64,000 bases of DNA from Mycobacterium sp. GA-1285 (GTDB lineage: Bacteria; Actinomycetota; Actinomycetes; Mycobacteriales; Mycobacteriaceae): the NCBI RefSeq assembly GCF_001499905.1, contig NZ_LQIS01000034.1:62001-126000 (forward strand), read 5' to 3'. The translations under genes were made by a program, and so were the position numbers. The notes beneath the pieces are model-generated. The model saw nothing but the letters and a program-made list of their open reading frames with translations, was not told the origin of the DNA and did not search any database. Within the stretch, counting starts at the first letter, position 1, and each line of letters begins with the position of its first letter. This document shows positions 8,752-16,811 of this stretch, piece after piece.

Positions 8752-9145
8752 TCGGACCGAGCATGTCGCAGTTGGGCTCCAGCGCGTCTTCGAAGACCTT
8801 GCCGCAGCCGCGTCCGCTCGCGATGTAGGTCGCGCCTGGCTGGTACGGCTCGAAGAACACCTGGGCGGGCGCCGGTCCCCGCGCCTGCGTGCACTGCCCC
8901 TGTGAATCGTGGCCGGCGAGGTGGACACAGGCGACGCTCATCGCCGGGCGAAACGGCGCACCGCATGCGTAGAACGACACCGTTGCCGTCACCTTGCTCA
9001 CTCCACCGGCGTTGACGACCTGCGGCGGCGACAGCGTGTACCCGCACGCCGGCTGCGGCGGCTGGGCGTTGGCTGCACTCACACCCAGCAGTCCGGACGA
9101 TGCGACGAGCAGCGCGACCATTACGGCTTTGACGACCCGGCTCAT
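8735..9145 (-). CDS. Secreted Cys-containing hypothetical protein
   Basis: The start at 9145 (MSRVVKAVMVALL) gives a 136-aa protein with a classical signal peptide. Its hydrophobic core spans about residues 5-22 and a likely cleavage site follows ANA before QPPQPAC. The mature part has six cysteines (ACGYT, YACGA, VACVH, GQCTQ, GRGCGK, PNCDM), which could form three disulfides in the periplasm or outside. An alternative ATG lies six codons upstream at 9163. I do not recognise a family. The gene converges with copA; there is no direct evidence that it is copper-related. Confidence 0.75.
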   Translation of the reverse strand: MSRVVKAVMVALLVASSGLLGVSAANAQPPQPACGYTLSPPQVVNAGGVSKVTATVSFYACGAPFRPAMSVACVHLAGHDSQGQCTQARGPAPAQVFFEPYQPGATYIASGRGCGKVFEDALEPNCDMLGPINATL

Positions 9146-9206
9146 GCGTCGATGGTAGTTCACCGACTGCGACCGCCGTCCCCGAATGAAAGCCCAGAAG
9201 TCCCGC

Positions 9207-10325
9207 TCAGTCTCCCCCGCGGCGAACGCGATACAACTTGACGTCGGATTTGATGCCCTTCAGACGCCGTGCCCCCGCGAAGGAGAACGAGAACCGCTCG
9301 TCGTCGTCGATCGCCTCGCGCGTCGACTCCGAGATCAGAACGGAGCCGGGCCGCGCGGCGCCGGAGACGCGGCTCGCGAGGTTGACCGCTCCGCCGAACC
9401 AGTCGCCGATACGGCTCACGGCCATTCCCGTCGCCAAGCCAACGCGCAGACGCGGGAAGTCCTCATCGTCGTTGGTCTGCTCGACCAGGGTCAGCGCAAC
9501 GTCCAGCAGGGGCACTGCTTCCTGGCTGACGAGCATCACCTCGTCACCGATCGTCTTGACGAACCGCACCGGCGGGACGGATGCCTCGCGGGCGAGCTCG
9601 AAGAGTCGGTGGGCAAGCCGTTCGAGATCTTCCGGCGGCACGGCCTCGCCCAGCCTGGTGAAACCGACGAGATCGGCGAAGGCGATCGTCACCAGCCGGG
9701 CACCGGGTAGCCGCTGGCCCTTCGCGCGTTCGGAGGCGGTGATCGCCTCGGTCTCCATCAGGTGGCGCAGCTGCAACCGCAGCATGTCCTGGATCATGGG
9801 GCCGAGCAGCGGATCGGCGGTACGCACCAGGGCTTCGGCGTTCTTGGCGATGACGACTTCCGATGCGCCCGGGTCGAGCACCGACGCGAGCCCGGCATAC
9901 CGCATCACCTCGGCGGCCTTCGACAGTCCGTCGGCGAGCACGCGGGTGATCTGGATGATCTGGTCGGGCAGGAACCCGATCTCGATGAAGCGCTGAGCGT
10001 ACGCGGCGGCTTCGGCGTCGGCGCGCAGGTGGACCTTCGCGTCGGGATCGTCGACTGTCGGGAGCCCCATGGCGCGTTGAATGCGCTGCAGCAGTTCGAG
10101 ATCGATGCCGGTCTTTTGGCTTGTTTCCCGCGCGGAGACGTAGACCCCGTCGTCGCCGAGGGCTTGACGCGCGGCAAGGAGCATCGGCAGGAAGGCGTTT
10201 CGGATCACCTCGACGTCGATGCCTCTACTCACCAACCACGCGATCAGTTCGGCGCGCTGGGCGCGCTCATCGCCATCGAGCCCGTCGAGCAGACCGGACC
10301 CTTCGACGTCGAAGTCATCGGCCAC
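9207..10325 (-). CDS. Class III adenylyl cyclase, Rv1264-like
   Basis: This 372-aa cytoplasmic protein has an N-terminal all-helical regulatory domain (about 1-195) and a C-terminal class III cyclase catalytic domain (about 207-372). The catalytic residues are all present: metal-binding D218 (FADLVGF) and D261 (KTIGDEVM), substrate-defining K257 and D308 (GDWFGG), and transition-state N315 and R319 (NLASR). The pattern and spacing match M. tuberculosis Rv1264, where the N-terminal domain inhibits the enzyme and senses acid pH. It makes cAMP from ATP. It is divergent from the glycosylase gene at 10360, with only 34 bp between the starts. A candidate Crp site occurs elsewhere in the window (53067). 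Confidence 0.93.
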   Translation of the reverse strand: MADDFDVEGSGLLDGLDGDERAQRAELIAWLVSRGIDVEVIRNAFLPMLLAARQALGDDGVYVSARETSQKTGIDLELLQRIQRAMGLPTVDDPDAKVHLRADAEAAAYAQRFIEIGFLPDQIIQITRVLADGLSKAAEVMRYAGLASVLDPGASEVVIAKNAEALVRTADPLLGPMIQDMLRLQLRHLMETEAITASERAKGQRLPGARLVTIAFADLVGFTRLGEAVPPEDLERLAHRLFELAREASVPPVRFVKTIGDEVMLVSQEAVPLLDVALTLVEQTNDDEDFPRLRVGLATGMAVSRIGDWFGGAVNLASRVSGAARPGSVLISESTREAIDDDERFSFSFAGARRLKGIKSDVKLYRVRRGGD

Positions 10326-10359
10326 CGGCCCAACGTATACCGCATGCGATAGTCGAAGT

Positions 10360-10863
10360 ATGGGTTCGCCGGTGCTGTACGGATTTCCGCCGATCGTCGG
10401 CGAAAGAGCTCACATCTTGATCCTGGGCAATATGCCCAGCGTCATGTCGCTCGCCGCGCAGCAGTACTACGGCAATCCACGCAATGCCTTCTGGCGTATC
10501 ATGGGCGAAATCCTCGGGTTCGCATCCGACGCGCCGTACGGGCAGCGTTGTGCCACGCTGACAGCGAATGGGATCGCGGTCTGGGACGTGCTGCGCTCGT
10601 GTCGGCGTGAGGGCAGCCTGGATTCCGCGGTTCGGCGGGAGAGCATGGTGCCGAACGATTTTCAGCAGTTCTTCGATGAGCACCACAGCGTCAGGCGGGT
10701 GCTGTTCAACGGCGCCGCAGCGGAGAAGAACTACACCCGACTCGTCTCCGTCGCCAACGATTTGCGCTACCGACGGCTGCCGTCGACGAGCCCGGCGCAG
10801 ACCATGCGATTCGTCGACAAGCTCGCGGCGTGGCGGGAGGTCCTTTCCGAGGCCGCGGCTTAG
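10360..10863 (+). CDS. DNA-deoxyinosine (hypoxanthine) glycosylase, UDG superfamily
   Basis: This 167-aa protein shows the motifs of the UDG-superfamily hypoxanthine-DNA glycosylases: LILGNMPSVMSL (motif 1 with Asn in place of the usual polar water-activating residue), YYGNPRNAFWRI, the CRREGSLDSA segment, VLFNGAAAEKNY and the C-terminal LPSTSPAQ loop. These enzymes remove deaminated adenine (hypoxanthine) from DNA. The start at 10360 (MGSPVLYGFPP) fits the family; the frame is open upstream but overlaps the divergent cyclase. In M. tuberculosis the position next to the cyclase is occupied by amiB2, so this is a lineage difference. Confidence 0.88.
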   Translation: MGSPVLYGFPPIVGERAHILILGNMPSVMSLAAQQYYGNPRNAFWRIMGEILGFASDAPYGQRCATLTANGIAVWDVLRSCRREGSLDSAVRRESMVPNDFQQFFDEHHSVRRVLFNGAAAEKNYTRLVSVANDLRYRRLPSTSPAQTMRFVDKLAAWREVLSEAAA

Positions 10864-10937
10864 GACACGGGCAACCGTGCCTGTCCGACGACGCCCGCGA
10901 AGACAAGCGAGCGACGGAGAACCGCTACCGTGGCGGC

Positions 10938-11375
10938 ATGTCCTGTGTGTTCTGCGGCATCGTCGCCGGCGAGGCCCCGGCCATCCGCATCTACGAAGAC
11001 GACGACGTTCTCGCCATCCTCGACATCCGTCCGTTCAGCCGCGGCCATACTCTGGTGATCCCGAAGCGGCACACGGTGGACCTGACCGACACGCCGCCCG
11101 AGACGGTCGCCACCCTGGCGCGGGTGGGTCAGCGGATCGCGCGCGCCGCACGCCGGTCCGGACTTCACGCCGACGGCAACAATGTGGTGATCAACGACGG
11201 CAGGGCCGCATTTCAGACGGTGTTCCACATCCATCTGCACGTCCTGCCGCGACAGGAGGGCGACAAGCTCTCGTTCGCCAAGAACATGCTCCTTCGCCGC
11301 GACCCGGACCGGGAGGAGTCGGGACGGCTGCTGCGCGAAGCCCTGGCGGAACTCGACTCGGCTGCGCAAGACTGA
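10938..11375 (+). CDS. HIT-family nucleotide hydrolase (Rv1262c-like)
   Basis: This 145-aa histidine-triad protein is of the HINT/Fhit-like branch. The catalytic triad sequence FHIHLHVLPR contains H97-x-H99-x-H101, preceded by a Zn-type pair C3-x2-C6 (CVFCG) and H45. HIT proteins hydrolyse adenylated or dinucleotide substrates. The ATG at 10938 begins directly at the conserved MSCVFCGI, and a longer in-frame start upstream has no support. It lies 75 bp after the glycosylase and 5 bp before the nitroreductase-like gene, in one likely transcript. Confidence 0.93.
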   Translation: MSCVFCGIVAGEAPAIRIYEDDDVLAILDIRPFSRGHTLVIPKRHTVDLTDTPPETVATLARVGQRIARAARRSGLHADGNNVVINDGRAAFQTVFHIHLHVLPRQEGDKLSFAKNMLLRRDPDREESGRLLREALAELDSAAQD

Positions 11376-11380
11376 ACCCC

Positions 11381-11833
11381 ATGAGCATGCCCTGGTACGA
11401 GAAGTACATCGGTTACCCGATGCTGTTGCTGCACGACAAGCTCTACAAGGGCACCAACGGCCGCATCGGCCACACGATCCCCGGTGCACCGTCGATGCTG
11501 ATCCTGCATACGGTCGGCGCGAAAACCGGTTTGCAGCGGTCGAATTCGCTCGCGTATGCCCGCGACGGGGACGACTATCTGGTCGTCGCGTCCAAGGGTG
11601 GCGAGCCGAAGGCGCCGGGCTGGTATCACAACCTCAAGGCCAATCCGAACGTCGAGATCAACGTGGGGCCCAAGCGCATCAAGGTGACCGCCACGCCCGT
11701 CACTCACGACGATCCGGATTTCCCGCGGCTGTGGAGGATCGTCAACGACATGCGCGGCAACAAGGACCGCTACATCGGGTACCAGAAGCGGACGTCTCGT
11801 CCCATCCCGGTGGTCAGGTTGACTCCGGCCTAG
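11381..11833 (+). CDS. F420 (deazaflavin)-dependent nitroreductase-family protein
   Basis: This 150-aa protein belongs to the Ddn/FDOR-A split-barrel family, which uses reduced F420 and is abundant in mycobacteria. Visible motifs are LILHTVGAKTGLQRSNSLAY (the phosphate-binding KTG loop), VVASKGGEPKAPGWYHNLKA and NPNVEINVG. The homologue in the same place is Rv1261c. The N-terminus (WYEKYIGYPMLLLHD) is amphipathic and may touch the membrane, as in Ddn. The substrate is unknown. It starts 5 bp after the HIT stop and converges with the luciferase-like gene (4-bp overlap). Confidence 0.9.
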   Translation: MSMPWYEKYIGYPMLLLHDKLYKGTNGRIGHTIPGAPSMLILHTVGAKTGLQRSNSLAYARDGDDYLVVASKGGEPKAPGWYHNLKANPNVEINVGPKRIKVTATPVTHDDPDFPRLWRIVNDMRGNKDRYIGYQKRTSRPIPVVRLTPA

Positions 11834-12876
11834 AACAACTCCTTGGCCAGCAATTCGAGCGTCTTGTCGCGGGCCGGCGCGGTCGCCGGATCGGTGCCGC
11901 GGCGGGCCGAGGCCACCGGATTGATCATGACCTCGTCGACGCCGAACCGGTCGGCCAACGCGCGCACCTGCTCGGCCGCCTCTGTCGGATCGCCGACGAC
12001 GGCGCGCCCGAAAGCGGCTTCGGCGATGCGCTGCGCCTGCGGTGCGAGTTCCTGCTGTTCGGCGTCCTCGACGAGATCCAGCGGCCCCAACGGCTGGCCG
12101 GTGCGCAGCCGCGCCATCATCTGAAGGTTGGGCAACGCCAACGCTTCTGCTTCGTCGTGTGTTTCGGCGACGACCGCGTTGACGGTCAGGAACGTGACTG
12201 GTTCGGGCGCCGACTCGCTGGGCCGGAACTCCGAGCGGTACACCTCGAGGGCCTCAGCGGTGCCCTGGCCCGAGAAGTGGTGGGCGAACACGTAGGGCAG
12301 CCCCTTCGCGGCGGCCAGGTGCGCCGAGTACATCGACGACCCGAGCAGCCACAGCTTCGGCTCGGTCGCCGCCGCAGGTGTCGCCTTGAGAATGTAGCGC
12401 TGATTGGGGATCGGGACACGGACACCGCGCGCGCCCATCAGCGCGACGACGTCGTCGAGATAGTCGGGGAAGGCCTCGATATCGCGATCGTCGCGACCGG
12501 CGGCGCCGCGCAGCGCCATCGACGTCACCGGGTCCGAGCCCGGCGCCCGGCCGATGCCGAGGTCGATGCGACCGGGATGGGCCGCCTCCAGCAGCGCAAA
12601 CTGCTCGGCGACGGCCAGCGGCGCATGGTTGGGCAGCATCACCCCGCCCGACCCGAGCCGCATGTGTTGGGTGTGGGCGGCCAGGTGCGCGATGAGGACC
12701 GGCGGGCTGGTCGCCGCCACCGAGGGCATGTTGTGGTGCTCGGCGACCCAGTACCGGGTGTAGCCGAGGCGGTCGGCGGTCTGCGCGAGCTGCGTCGACG
12801 CCGCCAGCGCGTCGGAGGTCGACTGGTCGGTGCGCACGGGCACGAGATCGAGGACTGAAAGGCGCATGGCAGTCAC
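11830..12876 (-). CDS. LLM-class flavin oxidoreductase
   Basis: This 348-aa TIM-barrel protein is of the luciferase-like monooxygenase family, in the subgroup annotated MsnO8. Motifs include LDLVPVRTDQSTSDAL, YWVAEHHNMPSVA, SGGVMLPNHAPLAVAEQFALLEAAHPGRIDLGIGRAP in separate blocks, and WLLGSSMYSAHLAA. It is likely to use FMN or F420. The GTG at 12876 is chosen because its GTGA overlaps the TGA of the small gene upstream, which suggests coupling; an ATG three codons in (12867) is the alternative. Substrate unknown. Confidence 0.9.
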   Translation of the reverse strand: MTAMRLSVLDLVPVRTDQSTSDALAASTQLAQTADRLGYTRYWVAEHHNMPSVAATSPPVLIAHLAAHTQHMRLGSGGVMLPNHAPLAVAEQFALLEAAHPGRIDLGIGRAPGSDPVTSMALRGAAGRDDRDIEAFPDYLDDVVALMGARGVRVPIPNQRYILKATPAAATEPKLWLLGSSMYSAHLAAAKGLPYVFAHHFSGQGTAEALEVYRSEFRPSESAPEPVTFLTVNAVVAETHDEAEALALPNLQMMARLRTGQPLGPLDLVEDAEQQELAPQAQRIAEAAFGRAVVGDPTEAAEQVRALADRFGVDEVMINPVASARRGTDPATAPARDKTLELLAKELF

Positions 12877-13046
12877 AACGCTTTCGGCCGCACGGACCTT
12901 CCCCGTACCGCTTTGACCAGCGCTTCGGGGTCGGGGTGTCGTCGCAGGAGGCGCTGGATGGGGCGCAACGCCATCTCCACGCTCATCACCCGCATCGCGA
13001 GCTCACGGGCGACGGCCAGCGTGTTGCTGCGGCGAAACATCACCAT
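12873..13046 (-). CDS. Small basic protein, 57 aa
   Basis: This short frame reads MVMFRRSNTLAVARELAMRV and continues through RPIQRLLRRHPDPEALVKAV to a TGA that overlaps the GTG start of the LLM oxidoreductase. Nearly all third positions are G or C, as in neighbouring genes, and the peptide looks like one or two amphipathic basic helices. It lies 39 bp downstream of udgB on the same strand, so the three genes may form one transcript. There is no clear Shine-Dalgarno sequence before the ATG. The function is unknown, and a comparative search would be needed to confirm it. Confidence 0.55.
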   Translation of the reverse strand: MVMFRRSNTLAVARELAMRVMSVEMALRPIQRLLRRHPDPEALVKAVRGRSVRPKAL

Positions 13047-13085
13047 GGCGAGTTGGCCGCGAGTTGGCCGCCGCCCAGTTCGCGA

Positions 13086-13928
13086 CTATCCGACGGACGC
13101 TAGCGCCTTGGCCTTGCGGAAGACGTCGTCGAACATCTGCGGGGTCAGCTTGCCGGTGAAGGTGTTCTGCTGGCTCGGGTGATAGCAGCCCACCAACGAG
13201 ACGCCGCTCAGCTCGGCCGTGACCCCGTGGCCGAACTTCGGGGCGGGCGCCGGTATCGACACCCCGCCCGTGCGCAGCATCTGCAGAGCGGCGCGCCAGG
13301 CGAACCCGCCGAGCGCGACGACCACCCGCACGTGTGCCGCCGCCAGCCGCCATTCGGCGTCCAGCCACGGCGCACACGTCGCCCGTTCGGCCGGCGTCGG
13401 AGCATTGGCGGGCGGGGCGCAGCGCACGGCAGCGGCAACTCGGGTTGCGTTGAGCGTCAACCCGTCTGCGGCGTCCACACACAGCGCCTGGTTCGCCAGC
13501 CCTACCCGGTGCAGCGCCGCGAACAGGAAATCACCCGACCGGTCACCGGTGAAGATCCGACCGGTGCGGTTCGCGCCGTGCGCAGCGGGCGCGAGGCCGA
13601 CGACGAACACCTTCGGCCGTGATGATCCCCAGCCGGGTGCCGGACGGCCCCAGTACGGCTCGTCGGCGAACGACCTGCGCTTGACGACGGCGGACTCCTC
13701 CCGCCACTCGACCAGACGGGGACAGGCCCGGCACACCGATACCTCGGCGTCGAGCTCGTCGAGTGACTGCGTCGCCGCGGCCATCGACACGACCTGTGCC
13801 GCGGTCGTAGCGACGGCGGTCTGAGGTGTGGCGGGGTCACCCGGCCAACCCGAGCCAGGAGGAACCGGCGACGCGAACCGCGCACCGGTCCGCGGGTGGG
13901 GCAAGAGCTGCACAGCTCCACTGTGCAC
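13086..13928 (-). CDS. udgB: Type-5 uracil-DNA glycosylase UdgB
   Basis: This 280-aa family-5 UDG removes uracil, hypoxanthine and related lesions from DNA. The features are a [4Fe-4S] site with the pair CRACP near residue 66 and further cysteines (RCAPPANAP, TCAPWL), active-site motif GLAPAAHGANRTGRIFTGD, and C-terminal HPSQQNTFTGK. It matches Rv1259 in type and position. The N-terminal MHSGAVQLLPHPRTGARF segment also resembles mycobacterial orthologues, so the start at 13928 is accepted. It is divergent from tap, with 59 bp between the starts. Confidence 0.94.
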   Translation of the reverse strand: MHSGAVQLLPHPRTGARFASPVPPGSGWPGDPATPQTAVATTAAQVVSMAAATQSLDELDAEVSVCRACPRLVEWREESAVVKRRSFADEPYWGRPAPGWGSSRPKVFVVGLAPAAHGANRTGRIFTGDRSGDFLFAALHRVGLANQALCVDAADGLTLNATRVAAAVRCAPPANAPTPAERATCAPWLDAEWRLAAAHVRVVVALGGFAWRAALQMLRTGGVSIPAPAPKFGHGVTAELSGVSLVGCYHPSQQNTFTGKLTPQMFDDVFRKAKALASVG

Positions 13929-13987
13929 GGTGGGGAATTCAGATGCCGAGCGGCCTCGAGCGCTGTTACATTCTGCCGCGATAACTC

Positions 13988-15217
13988 ATGACGGATAGCA
14001 GGCGCGGCCCCCTACTGCTGATTCTGTTCGCCGCGCTGATGGCCGGTGCCGGCAACGGCATATCGCTCGTCGCGTTCCCGTGGCTGGTGTTGCAGCGCAA
14101 CGGATCTGCGCTCGACGCGTCGATGGTGGCGATGGCGGGCTCGCTCCCGCTGTTGGTTGCGACGCTGATCGCGGGGGCCGCGGTGGACTACCTGGGCCGA
14201 CGACGGGTTTCGATGATCTCCGACGCCTTGTCTGCGCTGTCGGTGGCCGCCGTGCCCGTGCTCGCCGTGACCTTCGGCGTCGAGTCCGTCAACGTCGCGG
14301 TGCTCGCCACGTTGGCCGCACTGGGCGCCTTCTTCGACCCGGCGGGTATGACCGCTCGCGAGACGATGCTGCCCGAAGCGGCGACGCGTGCCGGATGGAC
14401 GCTGGACCGCGCCAACAGCGTCTACGAGGCGGTGTTCAACCTCGCCTACATCGTCGGGCCTGGCATCGGCGGCCTGCTGATCGCCACGCTCGGCGGCATC
14501 GACACGATGTGGGTCACCGCGTCGGCGTTCGTCACCTCGATAGCCGCGATCGCGGTCCTGCGGTTGGAAGGGGCCGGAACGCCCGACCGCACCTCGTTGC
14601 CCGAGGGGGTGTGGGCGGGCGTCGTGGAAGGGCTCAGGTTCGTCTGGCACAACAAGGTGCTGCGCACGCTGGCGGTCGTCGACCTGGTGGCAACCGGGCT
14701 CTACATGCCGATGGAGTCGGTCCTGTTCCCCAAGTACTTCACCGACCGCGACGAACCCGTGCAACTCGGTTGGGTGCTGATGGCGTTGAGCATCGGTGGC
14801 CTGGTGGGCGCGCTCGGCTACGCGGTGTCGTCGAAGTACATCAGCAGGAGGGTGACGATGTTGGCCGCGGTGCTGACGCTCGGCGCCGCGATGACGGTCA
14901 TCGCGTTCCTGCCGCCGCTACCGCTGATCCTGGTGCTCTCGGCGATCGTCGGCCTGGTCTACGGGCCGATCGCGCCGATCTACAACTACGTCATGCAGAC
15001 TCGGGCACCGCAACACCTGCGCGGCCGGGTGGTGGGGGTGATGGGGTCGCTGGCCTACGCCGCGGGACCTCTTGGCCTGATCGTCGCCGGACCGCTGGCC
15101 GACTCGGCCGGCCTGCACGTCACGTTCCTGGCGCTCGCGCTGCCGATGCTGCTGTTGGGCATCATCGCCGTGTTCCTGCCCGCGCTCCGTGAACTCGACT
15201 GCTCCCCAACGGTTTAG
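13988..15217 (+). CDS. tap: Tap-like MFS multidrug efflux pump
   Basis: This 409-aa major-facilitator protein has about 12 membrane helices. The conserved loop 2-3 region is DYLGRRRVSMISDAL and a typical central loop follows RLEGAGTPDR. The similarity in length and position identifies it with Rv1258c/Tap, a proton-driven pump linked to tetracycline, aminoglycoside and rifampicin tolerance. A TACATT hexamer at 13967-13972 could be a -10 box, giving a short leader. The AT-rich block expected of a WhiB7-dependent promoter is not obvious here. It sits between udgB and the flavin oxidase gene, as in M. tuberculosis. Confidence 0.9.
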   Translation: MTDSRRGPLLLILFAALMAGAGNGISLVAFPWLVLQRNGSALDASMVAMAGSLPLLVATLIAGAAVDYLGRRRVSMISDALSALSVAAVPVLAVTFGVESVNVAVLATLAALGAFFDPAGMTARETMLPEAATRAGWTLDRANSVYEAVFNLAYIVGPGIGGLLIATLGGIDTMWVTASAFVTSIAAIAVLRLEGAGTPDRTSLPEGVWAGVVEGLRFVWHNKVLRTLAVVDLVATGLYMPMESVLFPKYFTDRDEPVQLGWVLMALSIGGLVGALGYAVSSKYISRRVTMLAAVLTLGAAMTVIAFLPPLPLILVLSAIVGLVYGPIAPIYNYVMQTRAPQHLRGRVVGVMGSLAYAAGPLGLIVAGPLADSAGLHVTFLALALPMLLLGIIAVFLPALRELDCSPTV

Positions 15218-15307
15218 CGGGCCGGACCCTGTCGGGCGATCGCGGGTTGTTTTGCCGGCGTGACTCGGCCGCGATCCTGTCCACCGTGCGGCTCGTACCA
15301 TTGCGCT

Positions 15308-16672
15308 GTGGAGTCACCCCTTGCCGATCTCATCGACGCACTGCCCGAAGGCGCCGTGGTCACCGATGCGGACATTCTGGGGTCCTATCGGCAGGACCGG
15401 GCGTTCGATCCGAACGCGGGCACGCCGCTGGCCGTGGCGCGGCCGCGCTCCACAGAGGACGTGCAGGCCGTCCTGCGCTGGGCCACCGCCAACAAGGTCG
15501 CGATCGTGCCGCGCGGTATGGGTACCGGCCTGTCCGGCGGCGCCTCGGCCCTCGACGGCGCCATCGTGCTGACGACCGAGAAGATGCGCGACATCACCGT
15601 CGACCCCGTGACCCGCACCGCCGTCGTCCAGCCCGGTCTGCTCAACGCGGAGGTCAAGAGGGCGGTCGCCGAGGTCGGGCTGTGGTATCCGCCGGACCCG
15701 TCGTCGTTCGAGATCTGCAGCATCGGCGGCAACGTCGCCACCAACGCGGGCGGTCTGTGCTGTGTGAAGTACGGCGTCACAACGGATTACGTGCTCGGGT
15801 TACAGGTGGTGCTCGCCGACGGCACGGCGGTGCGGCTCGGCGGTCCACGGCTCAAAGACGTCGCAGGCCTTCCGTTGACGAAATTGTTCGTCGGCAGCGA
15901 GGGCACGCTCGGCGTGGTGACCGAGGTGACGCTGAAACTGCTGCCGGCGCAGTCCGCGGCGTGCACCGTGGTGGCGTCCTTCGGTTCGGTGGAGGCTGCC
16001 GCGACGGCCGTCGTCGCGATCACGGCGAAGATCCGGCCTTCGATGCTGGAGTTCATGGACTCGGCCGCCATCAACGCCGTCGAGGACAAGCTGAAGATGG
16101 GCCTCGACCGCAGCGCCGCCGCGATGCTGGTGGCCGCCTCCGACGACCGGGGTCCGTCCGGCGCCGAGGACGCCCGGTTCATGGCCGACGTCTTCACCGA
16201 ACACGGCGCCAAGGAAGTGTTTTCGACGTCCGACCCCGAGGAGGGCGAGGCCTTCGTCGCCGCTCGGCGGTTCTGCATTCCGGCCGTCGAGCTGAAGGGC
16301 TCGCTGCTGCTCGAGGACGTCGGAGTGCCGTTGCCGGCGTTGGCCGATCTGGTCGGCGGGGTCGAGAAGATCGCGGCCAACCACGAATTGCTGATCTCGG
16401 TGATCGCGCACGCCGGTGACGGCAACACGCACCCGCTGATCGTCTACGACCCCACCGATCCCGCGATGACCGAAGCCGCACACCAAGCGTTCGGCGAGAT
16501 CATGGACCTGGCCGTGAGCCTGGGCGGCACGATCACCGGCGAACACGGGGTCGGCAGGCTCAAGCGGCCGTGGCTGGCCGGTCAGATCGGCCCGGAGGCG
16601 ATGGAACTCAACCGGCGGATCAAGCAGGCGCTCGATCCGGACAACATCCTCAATCCGGGCGCGGCGATTTAG
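15308..16672 (+). CDS. FAD-linked oxidase / D-lactate (glycolate) dehydrogenase type
   Basis: This 454-aa VAO/PCMH-fold flavoprotein corresponds to Rv1257c. The FAD-binding half shows PRGMGTGLSGGASAL, PPDPSSFEICSIGGN and FVGSEGTLGVVTEVTL. The C-terminal half has HAGDGNTHPLIVYD and the typical ending GEHGVGRLKRPWL ... ALDPDNILNPG. Family members oxidise D-2-hydroxyacids such as D-lactate, glycolate or 2-hydroxyglutarate. The GTG at 15308 (VESPLADLID) gives the usual length; the open frame upstream lacks family similarity. A second paralogue lies at 27680. Confidence 0.92.
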   Translation: MESPLADLIDALPEGAVVTDADILGSYRQDRAFDPNAGTPLAVARPRSTEDVQAVLRWATANKVAIVPRGMGTGLSGGASALDGAIVLTTEKMRDITVDPVTRTAVVQPGLLNAEVKRAVAEVGLWYPPDPSSFEICSIGGNVATNAGGLCCVKYGVTTDYVLGLQVVLADGTAVRLGGPRLKDVAGLPLTKLFVGSEGTLGVVTEVTLKLLPAQSAACTVVASFGSVEAAATAVVAITAKIRPSMLEFMDSAAINAVEDKLKMGLDRSAAAMLVAASDDRGPSGAEDARFMADVFTEHGAKEVFSTSDPEEGEAFVAARRFCIPAVELKGSLLLEDVGVPLPALADLVGGVEKIAANHELLISVIAHAGDGNTHPLIVYDPTDPAMTEAAHQAFGEIMDLAVSLGGTITGEHGVGRLKRPWLAGQIGPEAMELNRRIKQALDPDNILNPGAAI

Positions 16673-16783
16673 CTCCGTTCCTCGTCGAGACCGACGTAAT
16701 GGCGACAGATCACCGCGATTAGCGACCAAACCGTCGGCTTCGACGTCGATGGTATTGACAGGTTGCCGCATAGTGTCGTACGA

Positions 16784-16811
16784 ATGAGACGTGACGGCTA
16801 CCTTGTCTCAT
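16784..16811. promoter_or_regulatory. Inverted repeat around the cyp130 start codon
   Basis: ATGAGAC (16784-16790) and its exact complement GTCTCAT (16805-16811) bracket the GTG start at 16791. A TTGACA box lies at 16755-16760 with TACGAA 18 bp downstream (16779). The repeat could be an operator for the TetR encoded just after cyp130, or an RNA hairpin over the start. The sequence does not decide between these. Confidence 0.4.

Noticed and set aside
11731..12858. 375-codon plus-strand frame opposite the LLM oxidoreductase
   Set aside because: The Arg/Gln/His-rich product is typical of an antisense shadow; the opposite strand encodes a complete known family.
13929..13987. WhiB7-type promoter for tap
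   Set aside because: The AT-rich motif next to a -35 box expected for WhiB7 is not visible; only a weak TACATT -10-like box is seen.
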